Below the pieces are notes generated by a model that had not been told where the DNA came from, did not search any database, and saw nothing but the letters and a program-made list of their open reading frames with translations. A stretch of 64,000 nt of DNA from an uncultured Bacteroidales bacterium. Its GTDB lineage: Bacteria; Bacteroidota; Bacteroidia; Bacteroidales; UBA932. The stretch's first letter is position 1, and each line of letters opens with the position of its first letter. Shown piece by piece: positions 43,062 to 51,475 of the stretch. The DNA lies in NCBI GenBank assembly GCA_934725015.1, contig CAKVAS010000009.1, forward strand, positions 1 through 64,000. The letters are read 5' to 3'. Both the position numbers and the translations under genes were made by a program.

Positions 43062-43937
43062 ATGAAAAAGTTTCTGAAGATATTTCTCGTCGCCGCGCTT
43101 GTCGTTTCGACGGTTGTCGCCGCCGACGCGAGGCGCAGGCCGAAGAAGGCGGCAGACACGAGGCTGCGTCTGATTTCCTACAACATCAGGATGACGACCC
43201 CGAAGGACACCGGCCTCGCGGACTGGGATGCCCGCAAATTCGCGTCCGTCAACATGATACGCACGGAAAAGCCGGATGTGTTCGGCCTTCAGGAGCCTCG
43301 CTGGCCGCAGCTTGACTACCTCTATGCGGAGCTCCCGGAGTACGACCACTACGCCGAGGACAAGGAGGGCGGTCTGAAGGAGTCGCAGTGTGAGGCCATT
43401 TTCTGGCTCAGGGACAAGTACGAGCTGCTTGACAAGGGAATGTACTGGCTCAGCGCCACTCCGGAGAAGGTCTCCAAGGGCTGGGACGGCAACCGCCGCA
43501 TCACAGTCTGGGTGCACCTGAAGGACAGACGGACCGGCAGGGACTTCTGGTATTTCTGCACGCACATGGACCACCGGGGCATGACGGCGCGTCAGAAGGC
43601 GGCCGAGCTGAATGTCGAGAAGATGGAGGAGATAGCCGGCGACAAGGCTGTGGTATTCATTTCCGGCGACATGAACTCTCAGCGCGGCTCTTCCAAGACA
43701 GGAAAGTTCCTCGAACCATACGACGACTGGATGGACGATGCCCGCGAGACTGCAAAGGAAACCGACGATCACCGCACCTACGGCGGCTTTAACGAGTCTT
43801 CCCGCAGCCTATGGCTCGACTACATCTTCTCCCGCAACGCCACCCCTCTGCGCTACCGGACCCTCGACAGCCCCACAGCCTACGGCCTCGCCCACATCTC
43901 TGACCACTATCCGATTTGCTGCGACTACGAGTTTTAG
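43062..43937 (+). CDS. Secreted endonuclease/exonuclease/phosphatase-family protein
   Basis: A 291-residue protein with signal peptide MKKFLKIFLVAALVVSTVVA followed by a basic stretch (DARRRPKKAAD). EEP motifs are present in order: LRLISYNIRM, DVFGLQEP, FCTHMDHRG, FISGDMNSQ, LWLDYIFSR and ISDHYPICCDY. It lacks a lipobox and should be periplasmic. It resembles the 35987-36958 product in motif spacing and probably serves the same locus. An ATG three codons upstream (43053) is less suited to the signal peptide. It has its own 124-base upstream gap containing the G8 run. Confidence 0.88.
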   Translation: MKKFLKIFLVAALVVSTVVAADARRRPKKAADTRLRLISYNIRMTTPKDTGLADWDARKFASVNMIRTEKPDVFGLQEPRWPQLDYLYAELPEYDHYAEDKEGGLKESQCEAIFWLRDKYELLDKGMYWLSATPEKVSKGWDGNRRITVWVHLKDRRTGRDFWYFCTHMDHRGMTARQKAAELNVEKMEEIAGDKAVVFISGDMNSQRGSSKTGKFLEPYDDWMDDARETAKETDDHRTYGGFNESSRSLWLDYIFSRNATPLRYRTLDSPTAYGLAHISDHYPICCDYEF

Positions 43938-43964
43938 TGAGTGGACTCCAATGCGCTTTGCCCT

Positions 43965-43971
43965 CCCCCCC
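43965..43971. repeat. C7 homopolymer after the second EEP gene
   Basis: Seven C residues 28 bases after the EEP stop and 99 bases before the next start. A weak promoter for the next gene lies further on (TTTG 44013-44016, 20 bases, TTACTTTG 44037-44044). Confidence 0.55.
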
Positions 43972-44069
43972 GGATGTTTTAGTCAGCCCGGGCGATATGG
44001 ACCAAAATGAACTTTGGCTGATTGGAAGATAATTCTTTACTTTGCGGTGTTTATGAAATGTGAGACACT

Positions 44070-44690
44070 ATGGCAAAGAACATCGCTGCGAAGGACGAGA
44101 CGGGAAAGAATGCGCCCCGGAAGATGATTCCGGAGCTGAGCTCCCTTCTTCAGGACGTTGAAAGGGCGTATGGCAGGACGATCAGGACCACCACGGACTT
44201 CGAGGCGCTTTCGGTGGTCATCGAAAGGGAGATACACGAACTTCTCTCCGCATCGACTCTCAAGCGGCTCTGGGGCTATGTCTCCGGAACCCGTATTCCA
44301 CGCCCTTCGACGCTGGACATTCTCTGCAAGTTCATAGGCAAGCGCGACTTCCCGACCTACTGCAAGGCTCTCCGCGAGGACAAGACCCTCAGCTCCCGTT
44401 TCTTCAGTTCCGGGACCGTGGAGGCGGAAAGTCTCCAGATCGACGCCGGACTCCTGCTCGGCTGGGCTCCCGACCGTCTCGTGAAGCTTGAATATCTCGG
44501 AAACTGCGAGTTTGTGGTCCGCGAGTCCGTGAACTCAAAGCTCAGCCCCGGCGACAGCTTCTCCGCAGGCAGCTTCATGCTTGGCTTCCCGCTCTACATC
44601 CCGGTGCTCCATCAGGCCTCCGACCCTGCGGCATCCGTCTCCTACGTCGCCGGAGCCGTCAGCGGCCTCAATCGTCTCGACATCCTGTAA
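44070..44690 (+). CDS. Bacteroidetes-type putative regulatory protein
   Basis: A 206-residue cytosolic protein. The N-terminal half is helical with a segment (LLSASTLKRLWGYVSGTRIPRPSTLDILCKFIG) that looks like a helix-turn-helix DNA-binding unit, as in repressor-like proteins. The C-terminal half is small and beta-rich (RLVKLEYLGNCEFVVRESVNSKLSPGDSF, then FPLYIPVL and YVAGAVSGLNRL). I recognise the layout from many Bacteroidetes proteins of unknown role, and give no symbol. Two palindromes begin just four bases after its stop. It could regulate the ATPase gene downstream. Confidence 0.72.
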   Translation: MAKNIAAKDETGKNAPRKMIPELSSLLQDVERAYGRTIRTTTDFEALSVVIEREIHELLSASTLKRLWGYVSGTRIPRPSTLDILCKFIGKRDFPTYCKALREDKTLSSRFFSSGTVEAESLQIDAGLLLGWAPDRLVKLEYLGNCEFVVRESVNSKLSPGDSFSAGSFMLGFPLYIPVLHQASDPAASVSYVAGAVSGLNRLDIL

Positions 44691-44693
44691 CTG

Positions 44694-44744
44694 GGAAATC
44701 TCAGCCAAAATGCGACTTTTTCTTCGATTTTGGCTGAGATTTCC
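44694..44744. repeat. Palindrome IR4: 18-bp arms, 15-base spacer
   Basis: GGAAATCTCAGCCAAAAT (44694-44711) pairs perfectly with ATTTTGGCTGAGATTTCC (44727-44744) around GCGACTTTTTCTTCG. It begins four bases after the preceding stop, so it could act as a hairpin at that transcript's end, but no T run follows. The CTCAGC-AAA core is shared with IR1-3 at 53.7, 55.7 and 57.0 kb. Confidence 0.9.
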
Positions 44745-44804
44745 TGTTGTTCTATATTTAATAAGCTGTTTCATAATGAGATAATCTAATTTGTTGTATG
44801 TGGG

Positions 44805-44851
44805 GAATCTCAGCCAAAATGTGACTTTTTCTTCAATTTTGGCTGAGATTC
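44805..44851. repeat. Palindrome IR5: 16-bp arms, 15-base spacer
   Basis: GAATCTCAGCCAAAAT (44805-44820) pairs with ATTTTGGCTGAGATTC (44836-44851) around GTGACTTTTTCTTCA. The spacer matches IR4 at 13 of 15 bases in the same orientation. The right arm ends one base before the -33 TTG of the ATPase promoter, so a protein bound here could control transcription. Confidence 0.9.
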
Positions 44852-44882
44852 TTGGAAATTACGCATCCGGAGGCTATATTTG
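44852..44882 (+). promoter_or_regulatory. Promoter of the 44.9-kb ATPase gene
   Basis: TTG (44852-44854), 20 bases, then TATATTTG (44875-44882), a consensus Bacteroidetes promoter directly against palindrome IR5. The start codon at 44902 lies about 20 bases past the -7 box, giving a short leader. Confidence 0.7.
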
Positions 44883-44901
44883 CAGCATAAACACGACGGT
44901 T

Positions 44902-46356
44902 ATGAATACAGCAAACATCATCGGCAGGAAGCGGGAACTGGAAACAATCGACAGACTGTACCGTTCGGACAAGTCTGAATTTCTGGCCATATATGGTCGT
45001 CGCCGTGTCGGCAAGTCATATCTTGTAGATGAGGCATTTCGTGGAGAACTGGCTTTTTCCGTGGTCGGGACATTCAGGAAATGCGAGGACGGGGAAGAGC
45101 CGATGTACAAAAAGACGCAGCTCAGGCATTTCTATCGCAGCCTGCTGGATTACGGACTGGATGCCTCCTATAAGGAACCTGAAAGTTGGCTTGACGCTTT
45201 CGACCTTCTGAAAAAACTGCTTGCGCTGAACGGCCGCAGCAGGAAAGTCATATTCATAGATGAACTTCCATGGCTTGCCGGACCGAAATCCTCTGAGCTT
45301 GTTGAGGAACTCGGCTATTTCTGGAACAGCTGGGCGGCGAAACAAAGGAATATCTTTCTGATAGTCTGCGGCTCGGCTACGAGCTGGATGCTGGACAATA
45401 TTATCAGAGACTATGGCGGCCTTCACGGACGGCTTACCGAGAAGATATACCTTGCCCCGTTCAGCCTTCGGGAGTCGAGGCGGTATTATGCCAGCCGTGG
45501 CTTTATGATGTCCGATTACGAAATAGCCCTGAGCTATATGGCCATCGGCGGCATACCATATTATATGGATCGCCTCCGTCCGGACATGACATTGAACCAG
45601 AACATCAATGAATTCTATTTCCGGAACACGTCGATTGATCAGGAATTTCGTGACGTATATACGGGGCTGTTCCAGTCGGCGGACAGATACATCGACATAG
45701 TGAGGTCACTCGGGGGAAAGTTTTATGGCATGACGAGAAATGAACTTCTTGCGGACACGAAGCTCAAGGGCGGCGGGACATTTACCCGAATGCTCGAAAA
45801 TTTGCAGGAATGCGGAATTATACGCTCTTTTTCCCGTTACGGCAGGCAGCGGAAGGAGACGGTCTATCAGTTGTGCGATTTCTTCACATTGTTCTATCTC
45901 AATTTTGTGGGACACAAAAAACAGCGGCGGGACTGGACCTATTTCCAGCGGTCGCATGAATATGAGAGCTGGAGCGGCCGTACATTCGAGCTTTTGTGCT
46001 CACGCCATATCGAACAGATCCGTGATGCTCTGCGGATAAAGTCAATCGGTCAGGACTACAGCTGGAGCGGCCAATGTCCGGACGGCCGGAATGTTCAGGT
46101 GGATATGATCATACCGTCATCGGATGAGCGCACGGACTATCTCTGTGAAATGAAATTTTCTGAAAGCCGCTATTACATAACCGCCGATTACGAGAAGAAA
46201 CTTTTGGACAAACTTGACGCATTCCGCAACTCGAAGAACCACAGGCCTTCCCATTCTCTTCTGATGGTCATGATAACCTCGATGGGACTCGGTGAGTCGG
46301 TTCACAATCGTCTCGTGAATGCCGAGGTGACCTTGGCGGAACTTTTCAATTCCTGA
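44902..46356 (+). CDS. Palindrome-associated P-loop ATPase with nuclease-like C-terminus (archaeal-ATPase/DUF234 type)
   Basis: A 484-residue protein. The N-terminus IIGRKRELETIDRLY leads into Walker A YGRRRVGKSYL (about residues 26-36); the Walker B-like stretch is KVIFIDELPWLAG. A Ser/Thr sensor region (CGSATSWMLDNIIRDYGGLHGR) and a winged-helix region follow. The C-terminal part has V-D401-M-I-I ... E416-M-K418, a PD-(D/E)xK-like pattern. It is clearly paralogous to the 57107-58561 product (shared YGRRRVGKSYLV, PWLAGP, GYFWNSWA, DYLCEMKFSE). The start at 44902 fits both paralogues. Function is unknown; mobility or defence has been suggested for related families only by inference. Confidence 0.87.
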   Translation: MNTANIIGRKRELETIDRLYRSDKSEFLAIYGRRRVGKSYLVDEAFRGELAFSVVGTFRKCEDGEEPMYKKTQLRHFYRSLLDYGLDASYKEPESWLDAFDLLKKLLALNGRSRKVIFIDELPWLAGPKSSELVEELGYFWNSWAAKQRNIFLIVCGSATSWMLDNIIRDYGGLHGRLTEKIYLAPFSLRESRRYYASRGFMMSDYEIALSYMAIGGIPYYMDRLRPDMTLNQNINEFYFRNTSIDQEFRDVYTGLFQSADRYIDIVRSLGGKFYGMTRNELLADTKLKGGGTFTRMLENLQECGIIRSFSRYGRQRKETVYQLCDFFTLFYLNFVGHKKQRRDWTYFQRSHEYESWSGRTFELLCSRHIEQIRDALRIKSIGQDYSWSGQCPDGRNVQVDMIIPSSDERTDYLCEMKFSESRYYITADYEKKLLDKLDAFRNSKNHRPSHSLLMVMITSMGLGESVHNRLVNAEVTLAELFNS

Positions 46357-46435
46357 TGGAATGGCAACAGGGTGCGGATTACGAATGGATTCATGAAAGA
46401 GCCGTGTTCCTGTTTCTAAAATTTAGCCTTGACGC

Positions 46436-46467
46436 TTGTTTTTCTCGGGGGGGGGTGGCTATATTTG
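46436..46467 (+). promoter_or_regulatory. Promoter with a G9 run in its spacer
   Basis: TTG (46436-46438), 21 bases, then TATATTTG (46460-46467). The spacer contains nine consecutive G residues (46447-46455). Loss or gain of a G would change the spacing between 20 and 22 bases, which could alter promoter strength, a known mode of phase variation in other bacteria. The -7 box is 18 bases before the lipoprotein start at 46485. Confidence 0.65.
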
Positions 46468-46484
46468 CGGAAAATTATTCAACT

Positions 46485-47396
46485 ATGAAAAAGAATTTGC
46501 TCTATCTCGGTATGGCAACGGTGTTGGTCGTATGCTCATGCGGAACATCACGAAAGGCTCAGCAGAACCAGCAGGGACAATATCCGAACTATGGAGGCTA
46601 TCAGCCGCAGGGTTACTATCAGCCTCAGCCCGGCTACACACAACAGGCACAACAGGGAATCTACCAGGGGCAGCAGCCACCTGTCTATCAGCAGCAGTAT
46701 CAGTCGCAGGCCGGTCCCGATGCCGCAGGCTTCGTTGAAGTCAAGAAGTCTCCCATTGAGGAACTTTCAATGGCAACCGGTACTAACGAAATCCGTGCAT
46801 ACGGCTCGGCCGATTCCGGCAATGAGCAGCTTGCTCTCAATGCCGCACGCGCCCAGGCAGTCGCTGCCTTGCAGGAAAAAATAGAAGTGTATGTAAGGAC
46901 AGGACTTGACAGATATGCTCAGGAGACAGGAGTAAACAGTGAGTATGCCTTGGACGAAATGACGCGGAACCAGGTCGTGACGGCCGCAAAAGGAATTGTC
47001 AACGGGGCTTCTGTACTCGATACCAGAAAAATGTATAATCCAAGCACTAAGCGTTACAAGTATGAGGTTTGTGTGACATACGACAGAACTGGAGTCCTTC
47101 AGGTAATGCAACAGCAGAGCGAGAGAATACGCAAGAATGAGAAACAGTTCGAATCTGACATGCAGTCCGCTTGGGATGCCCTTGACGCGCAGAATAACAG
47201 AGTTTCCCTCGGAGAACAGCAGCAGTCGCGTCAGAATGCCATGGAGCAGGATAACCTTGATCGTCAGCATAACCGTGACATGCAGTCTCAGAGCCAGCAG
47301 AACCAGTACAACCTTGAAAGTCAGAGAATACAGGGACAATATCAGCAGAACAATCAGGTTCATGTCGAGGCGACCGCCCCTGTCCCTTCAAGATAA
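46485..47396 (+). CDS. Gln-rich LPP20-like lipoprotein
   Basis: A 303-residue lipoprotein (MKKNLLYLGMATVLVVCSC). After the lipobox comes a Gln/Tyr/Pro-rich repeat region (about residues 25-80: variations of YQPQPGYTQQAQQG) that is probably disordered. The central domain (IRAYGSADSGNEQLALNAARAQAVAALQEKI) resembles LPP20/FlgT-like envelope domains. The C-terminal 80 residues are again Gln- and Asn-rich with coiled-coil character (DNLDRQHNRDMQSQSQQ). The gene opens a six-gene cluster with gaps of 5-36 bases and is driven by the G9-spacer promoter. An in-frame upstream extension to 46356 has no signal peptide. Confidence 0.75.
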   Translation: MKKNLLYLGMATVLVVCSCGTSRKAQQNQQGQYPNYGGYQPQGYYQPQPGYTQQAQQGIYQGQQPPVYQQQYQSQAGPDAAGFVEVKKSPIEELSMATGTNEIRAYGSADSGNEQLALNAARAQAVAALQEKIEVYVRTGLDRYAQETGVNSEYALDEMTRNQVVTAAKGIVNGASVLDTRKMYNPSTKRYKYEVCVTYDRTGVLQVMQQQSERIRKNEKQFESDMQSAWDALDAQNNRVSLGEQQQSRQNAMEQDNLDRQHNRDMQSQSQQNQYNLESQRIQGQYQQNNQVHVEATAPVPSR

Positions 47397-47402
47397 ACAG
47401 CC

Positions 47403-48275
47403 ATGAAAAAACTTGTCTCGATGCTTGTCAGTCTGGTGGCATTGTTGATGTGCTGCGGGGCTGCCGCTTTTGCCGGCGAGAAGTCTGACAGGCTGAAACC
47501 TCGTTGGATTACCCACGTCTTGCCAGCGAGCAAGTCCGGAACCTATATGTTTGTTCGCGGGCATGGCGAGGGCCGTTCGCTGCAGGCCGCCCGTCAGATG
47601 GCCTTTGTCTCGATGTCCCAGTGTCTTGAAAGCGAACGCGGACTAGTGGTCAATACTAATGTTCATATAACTGAACGTATGTCCCAAAGCCAGTCGTCAA
47701 CGTCATCCTCCATGGATCAGGAGATAACATTGGATGTGACGGAAAAAGGACATAAGATATCAATGGTTTGTCGGGAAATTGACGAATATTGGGTCGAAAG
47801 GAAGGGCAAGTATGAAGTGGATGTCCTTTACACGGTGGCGAACAGGAATGTCTATGGAGGAAGTTATGATGATACAATAATCGTCACCTCAAAATATGGG
47901 GCTGCCGGCCTTATGTCCGTTGTCCCCGGTGCCGGGCAGATTTATAAGGGAAGTGTCGTCAAGGGTTCGCTGATAATTGCCGGTGAGATCGTCGCAATCG
48001 GCGGAATAGTGTTATGTGAAAACACTCGGGCATCGTACATCAAGAAAATGTACGAGCAACCGAAATATGCGTCACAATACAATTCTATGGCCGATTCCTG
48101 GCGTACAGGACGCAATGTCAGCATCGGTGTCGCAGGAGCGGTTTACGTCTATAATCTCATTGATGCCCTTGTCTCGACCGGTGCTAAACGTGTTGTAGTC
48201 AAAGGCAATAACCTGAAAGTCGTTCCCTATGCAGACGCGAATTGTGTCGGCGTGGGTCTGTCATTTAAATTCTGA
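47403..48275 (+). CDS. Secreted or membrane LPP20-like partner protein
   Basis: A 290-residue protein with signal peptide MKKLVSMLVSLVALLMCCGAAAFA. It shares the domain of the upstream product (YMFVRGHGEGRSLQAARQMAFVSMSQCL) and so may be its paralogue or partner. The later part has two hydrophobic segments (GLMSVVPGAGQIYKGSVVKGSLIIAGEIVAIGGIVL), a pattern seen in DUF5683-like membrane proteins, and ends in a beta-rich GVGLSFKF. It follows the previous gene by six bases. The role is unknown; envelope assembly or lipoprotein trafficking is a guess. Confidence 0.72.
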   Translation: MKKLVSMLVSLVALLMCCGAAAFAGEKSDRLKPRWITHVLPASKSGTYMFVRGHGEGRSLQAARQMAFVSMSQCLESERGLVVNTNVHITERMSQSQSSTSSSMDQEITLDVTEKGHKISMVCREIDEYWVERKGKYEVDVLYTVANRNVYGGSYDDTIIVTSKYGAAGLMSVVPGAGQIYKGSVVKGSLIIAGEIVAIGGIVLCENTRASYIKKMYEQPKYASQYNSMADSWRTGRNVSIGVAGAVYVYNLIDALVSTGAKRVVVKGNNLKVVPYADANCVGVGLSFKF

Positions 48276-48280
48276 ATCAG

Positions 48281-50632
48281 ATGAAATTCGTTCTTCGTAA
48301 TCTTTTTGTCGGGACAGTTCTCGCCGCCGTTCTTTCTTCCTGCGCTCATGATATAGTGGATTTGACGGGTAACATATATGGCGTGGTCAAGGATTACACG
48401 ACCGGCGTGGGCCTGGCGAATTGCAATGTGTCGGTGGCATCTTCCGGCAAGTCTGTATTGACAGATGACAATGGACTGTTTGAATTCAAGGAACTTTCGC
48501 CGGAAGAATATACTTTGACATTTACGAAAGCAGGATATGAAACGCAGACGAAGGATATCGTTGTGACGACAGGGGAGACGACAAAAGTTTCAGTTTCATT
48601 GAAATCGGAGTCCTCGAAATATGGAAGCGTCAAGGGCATTGTGAAGGATTATGCTGACGGGCATTTGATAGAGAATTGTCAGATTTCCCTGACGCCGGGA
48701 GGCAAGTCCTTTACAACGGGTTCTGACGGATCCTACATATATCAGGGTCTTGAGGCCGGACAGTACTCTATGACTTTTGTAAAGGCCGGCTATGATTCTG
48801 CGACCAAGACAATAGATATAAAATCAGGAGCAACCACGACGGTAGATGTGCTCCTGAAGGCTAAGTCGGCGTTCAGTTTGTCCGAAACCATGTGGGATTT
48901 TGGTGATTTGTCGATTAACAAGACCTTTTATTGCTTTAATAACAGCGATGCGGATTGCTCATACGAAATTTCGAATATCCCTGCCTGGGCATCATTCAGC
49001 AAAATAAAGGGAGTTGTAAAGGCCGGTTCAAATGATTCATTTATAGTGACAGTTGACAGGGACAAGGTTTCTGCGGGAAATTATAGCCAGAACATTACCA
49101 TTGCGTACTCCGGAAGAATAAAAGGTGGAGAAAACCTGCTGCTGAAAATGAGTAAGGTCGTATTGTCAACACCTACCGTCTCAACGGCGGTTTCGGCCAC
49201 AAGCGTTACGAAAAACACATTTGACATTGACGGTGCGATTGTGGCTACGGGAGGCAGTCAAGTCATTTCCTATGGGCATTGCTGGAACACGGAGGGGAAT
49301 CCGACAATCAATGACAGCAGGACAAATTTGGGAATAACTACCGAGGCACTTTCTTTTCGAAGCAATGTTGCCGGTCTGACGATGAACACTACCTACTATG
49401 TCAGGGCGTATGCGACCAATTCACTCGGCACATCCTACAGCGAGCAAATCACTGTGACGACGCAGGATGTTGCCAGCAACAGGTGGGATGGAACAATGGC
49501 GTCTTCGTTCGCCGGCGGTTCGGGAACATCAGTGGATCCGTATATCATTGAAACAGGAGGGCAGCTGCTGCTTATGAGGAACTATTCCTCAAAATGTTTC
49601 AGATTGGCCAATAACATAGATCTCAACAACAATAATTGGCTCCCGTTTGAGTTTAGCGGAACGTTGGATGGTGACAATTATGTGATAAGTAATTTGTTTA
49701 TAAATAGAAACACGGATGAGCAGGGTCTGTTTTCTGTCCTGAGAGGCGGCGTGGTTAAAAATCTTTCCGTTTCCGGTGCCATAATAAAGGCCGGCTCTCA
49801 TAATAGTGTCGGCGTTATTGCCGGAGATTTCCAAAAGGGGGAAATTAAGAATTGTTGGGTGTACCTCACAAATACGTCGTCAATTCTGGGAAATCTGAAT
49901 GTCGGGGGTATTGTAGGAAGTATGGGAAGTGGCGATGCGGATGAAGCGACAATAAGTAATTGTACGGTTAATGCAGATGGAATGGTAATAGCTGGGAATC
50001 AAAATGTCGGAGGCGTTGTCGGGTGTATTTCAGGATTACGTTGCCATTGTAGAATTATCCGATGCAGCGTGTCTGGAAAGTTGCATGGCGGTGTAAATGT
50101 AGGTGGCATCCTCGGCAGGGATCAATATGGTGAGTTTAATATTGGAGAAAGCCAATTCAGCGGCACATTGGAAGGCGATTCATATATAGGGGGAATTTGT
50201 GGCCGAAGTGATGGCAATGGATTTATATGTGCCTCTAAGGCCGATGTTAAATTGACATTATCAGATAAAATTGCAGGTGGTCTATTGGGCGGTGCTTCAT
50301 ATTGTGTGACAATCACTGCAAGCTACGCAACAGGCACAATATCAAGTGATAATAGCGATTGTGAATCTATAAATGGGCTAGCGATTGGTTACAATACTAG
50401 TATATTTTTGAGTTATTCGACAGTCACGTCAACATTGGCAAACTATAAACAATTGGGGCGTTGGGATGATGAATGTGCCGGCTCATACACCTCTGACAAC
50501 ATAACCCAGTACCTCAAAGAGTGTTATTCCGAATACGCCGAATACTATAATTTCAATAACACATGGACGTGGACCGGGCTCGTGAACGGCAAGACCGTGA
50601 GCGTATCCTGCCCCAAGTTGGCATGGGAATAG
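48281..50632 (+). CDS. Multidomain surface lipoprotein with GLUG-like beta-helix
   Basis: A 783-residue lipoprotein (lipobox LSSC). Two carboxypeptidase-regulatory-like domains are in tandem (GNIYGVVKDYTTGVGLANCNV and GSVKGIVKDYADGHLIENCQI, residues about 30-115 and 116-200). Then come a BACON-like domain (WDFGDLSINKTFYCFNNSD), a fibronectin-III-like stretch (YGHCWNTEGNPTINDS, TYYVRAYATNSLGTSYSEQI) and a long region of GLUG-type repeats (VGGIVGSMGSGDADEATISN, VGGVVGCISG, VGGILGRDQYG). Such repeats usually form a beta-helix on the cell surface. It is probably an adhesin or matrix protein. AT content rises toward the 3' end. Confidence 0.85.
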   Translation: MKFVLRNLFVGTVLAAVLSSCAHDIVDLTGNIYGVVKDYTTGVGLANCNVSVASSGKSVLTDDNGLFEFKELSPEEYTLTFTKAGYETQTKDIVVTTGETTKVSVSLKSESSKYGSVKGIVKDYADGHLIENCQISLTPGGKSFTTGSDGSYIYQGLEAGQYSMTFVKAGYDSATKTIDIKSGATTTVDVLLKAKSAFSLSETMWDFGDLSINKTFYCFNNSDADCSYEISNIPAWASFSKIKGVVKAGSNDSFIVTVDRDKVSAGNYSQNITIAYSGRIKGGENLLLKMSKVVLSTPTVSTAVSATSVTKNTFDIDGAIVATGGSQVISYGHCWNTEGNPTINDSRTNLGITTEALSFRSNVAGLTMNTTYYVRAYATNSLGTSYSEQITVTTQDVASNRWDGTMASSFAGGSGTSVDPYIIETGGQLLLMRNYSSKCFRLANNIDLNNNNWLPFEFSGTLDGDNYVISNLFINRNTDEQGLFSVLRGGVVKNLSVSGAIIKAGSHNSVGVIAGDFQKGEIKNCWVYLTNTSSILGNLNVGGIVGSMGSGDADEATISNCTVNADGMVIAGNQNVGGVVGCISGLRCHCRIIRCSVSGKLHGGVNVGGILGRDQYGEFNIGESQFSGTLEGDSYIGGICGRSDGNGFICASKADVKLTLSDKIAGGLLGGASYCVTITASYATGTISSDNSDCESINGLAIGYNTSIFLSYSTVTSTLANYKQLGRWDDECAGSYTSDNITQYLKECYSEYAEYYNFNNTWTWTGLVNGKTVSVSCPKLAWE

Positions 50633-50647
50633 TCAATAACTTTGGGC

Positions 50648-51439
50648 ATGGATAAGAATATACCGGGCATATCTTTTTATGATTTCCTGAACAAACTGAT
50701 TCCAGGATATCTGATATACAATTGCTTTTTCAAGTATCCATTTGCGTTTAGGGACTATGTCGATGTGTGGATGCCGGAGTCATTGAGTTGGATGTTTGTG
50801 ATAATGGCTTCGTTCGTTTTGGGCATTGTTTACGAATGGATTCTGCGTGGAGTCAATGGATTTCTGTTCTGTGTCATATCTCGTTTCCGTCATGATGATG
50901 AAGATGATTGCCATTGGTGCTTCATGAATGCCTTGTGCTGCCTGTTCGGAACTAATGATGAGTGGTCGATAAAAATAGGGTACCGCAGGGTATATAATCA
51001 ATTCAGATATTCGCCGGTGAATGGTGCGAATGAAGATAGCTATTATGCTGCTTATTATAATATTGAGAGAAATGGATGCCTCGGGAATATACCAATACTT
51101 GAGGCTTTGTCCCGCTTCTGTAAACAGATAGTAATACCTGCAATAATCTGGGAATTGCTGTATCTGGACTTATCCGGATGCCAAAGTTGCTTTGCGGTAT
51201 TTGTGAACATTATCGCGGTAATTGTCTTGTGCTCCGTCTCCATATCTTTACAGCGCAAGATCTGTGAACTCGTATGGGAGGGAGACAAGTACTTGAATCA
51301 AGGAAATTCGTCGGGCGCACCCCTCCCCTCGGCTCAGGTTAAGATTCATAACGCTCGTATTTCAATAAACTCATCAGCAAAATCAACAATCAACACTACT
51401 GATTCTTCTGTTGTTGATTCAATAAATATCAATAACTGA
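50648..51439 (+). CDS. Hypothetical membrane protein
   Basis: A 263-residue protein with three or four hydrophobic segments (SWMFVIMASFVLGIVYEWIL; IVIPAIIWELLYL; FAVFVNIIAVIVLCSVSIS). Between them is a polar loop with clustered His, Asp and Cys (RHDDEDDCHWCFMNALCCLF). The tail is Ser/Asn-rich and probably disordered. The start at 50648 (ATG) is preferred to an upstream TTG at 50642. The gene is notably AT-rich compared with the housekeeping genes. I recognise no family; it sits inside the six-gene cluster, 15 bases after the surface lipoprotein gene. Confidence 0.65.
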   Translation: MDKNIPGISFYDFLNKLIPGYLIYNCFFKYPFAFRDYVDVWMPESLSWMFVIMASFVLGIVYEWILRGVNGFLFCVISRFRHDDEDDCHWCFMNALCCLFGTNDEWSIKIGYRRVYNQFRYSPVNGANEDSYYAAYYNIERNGCLGNIPILEALSRFCKQIVIPAIIWELLYLDLSGCQSCFAVFVNIIAVIVLCSVSISLQRKICELVWEGDKYLNQGNSSGAPLPSAQVKIHNARISINSSAKSTINTTDSSVVDSININN

Positions 51440-51475
51440 TGTCTACTTAATGTTTAACAAATATAGAATTACGCG

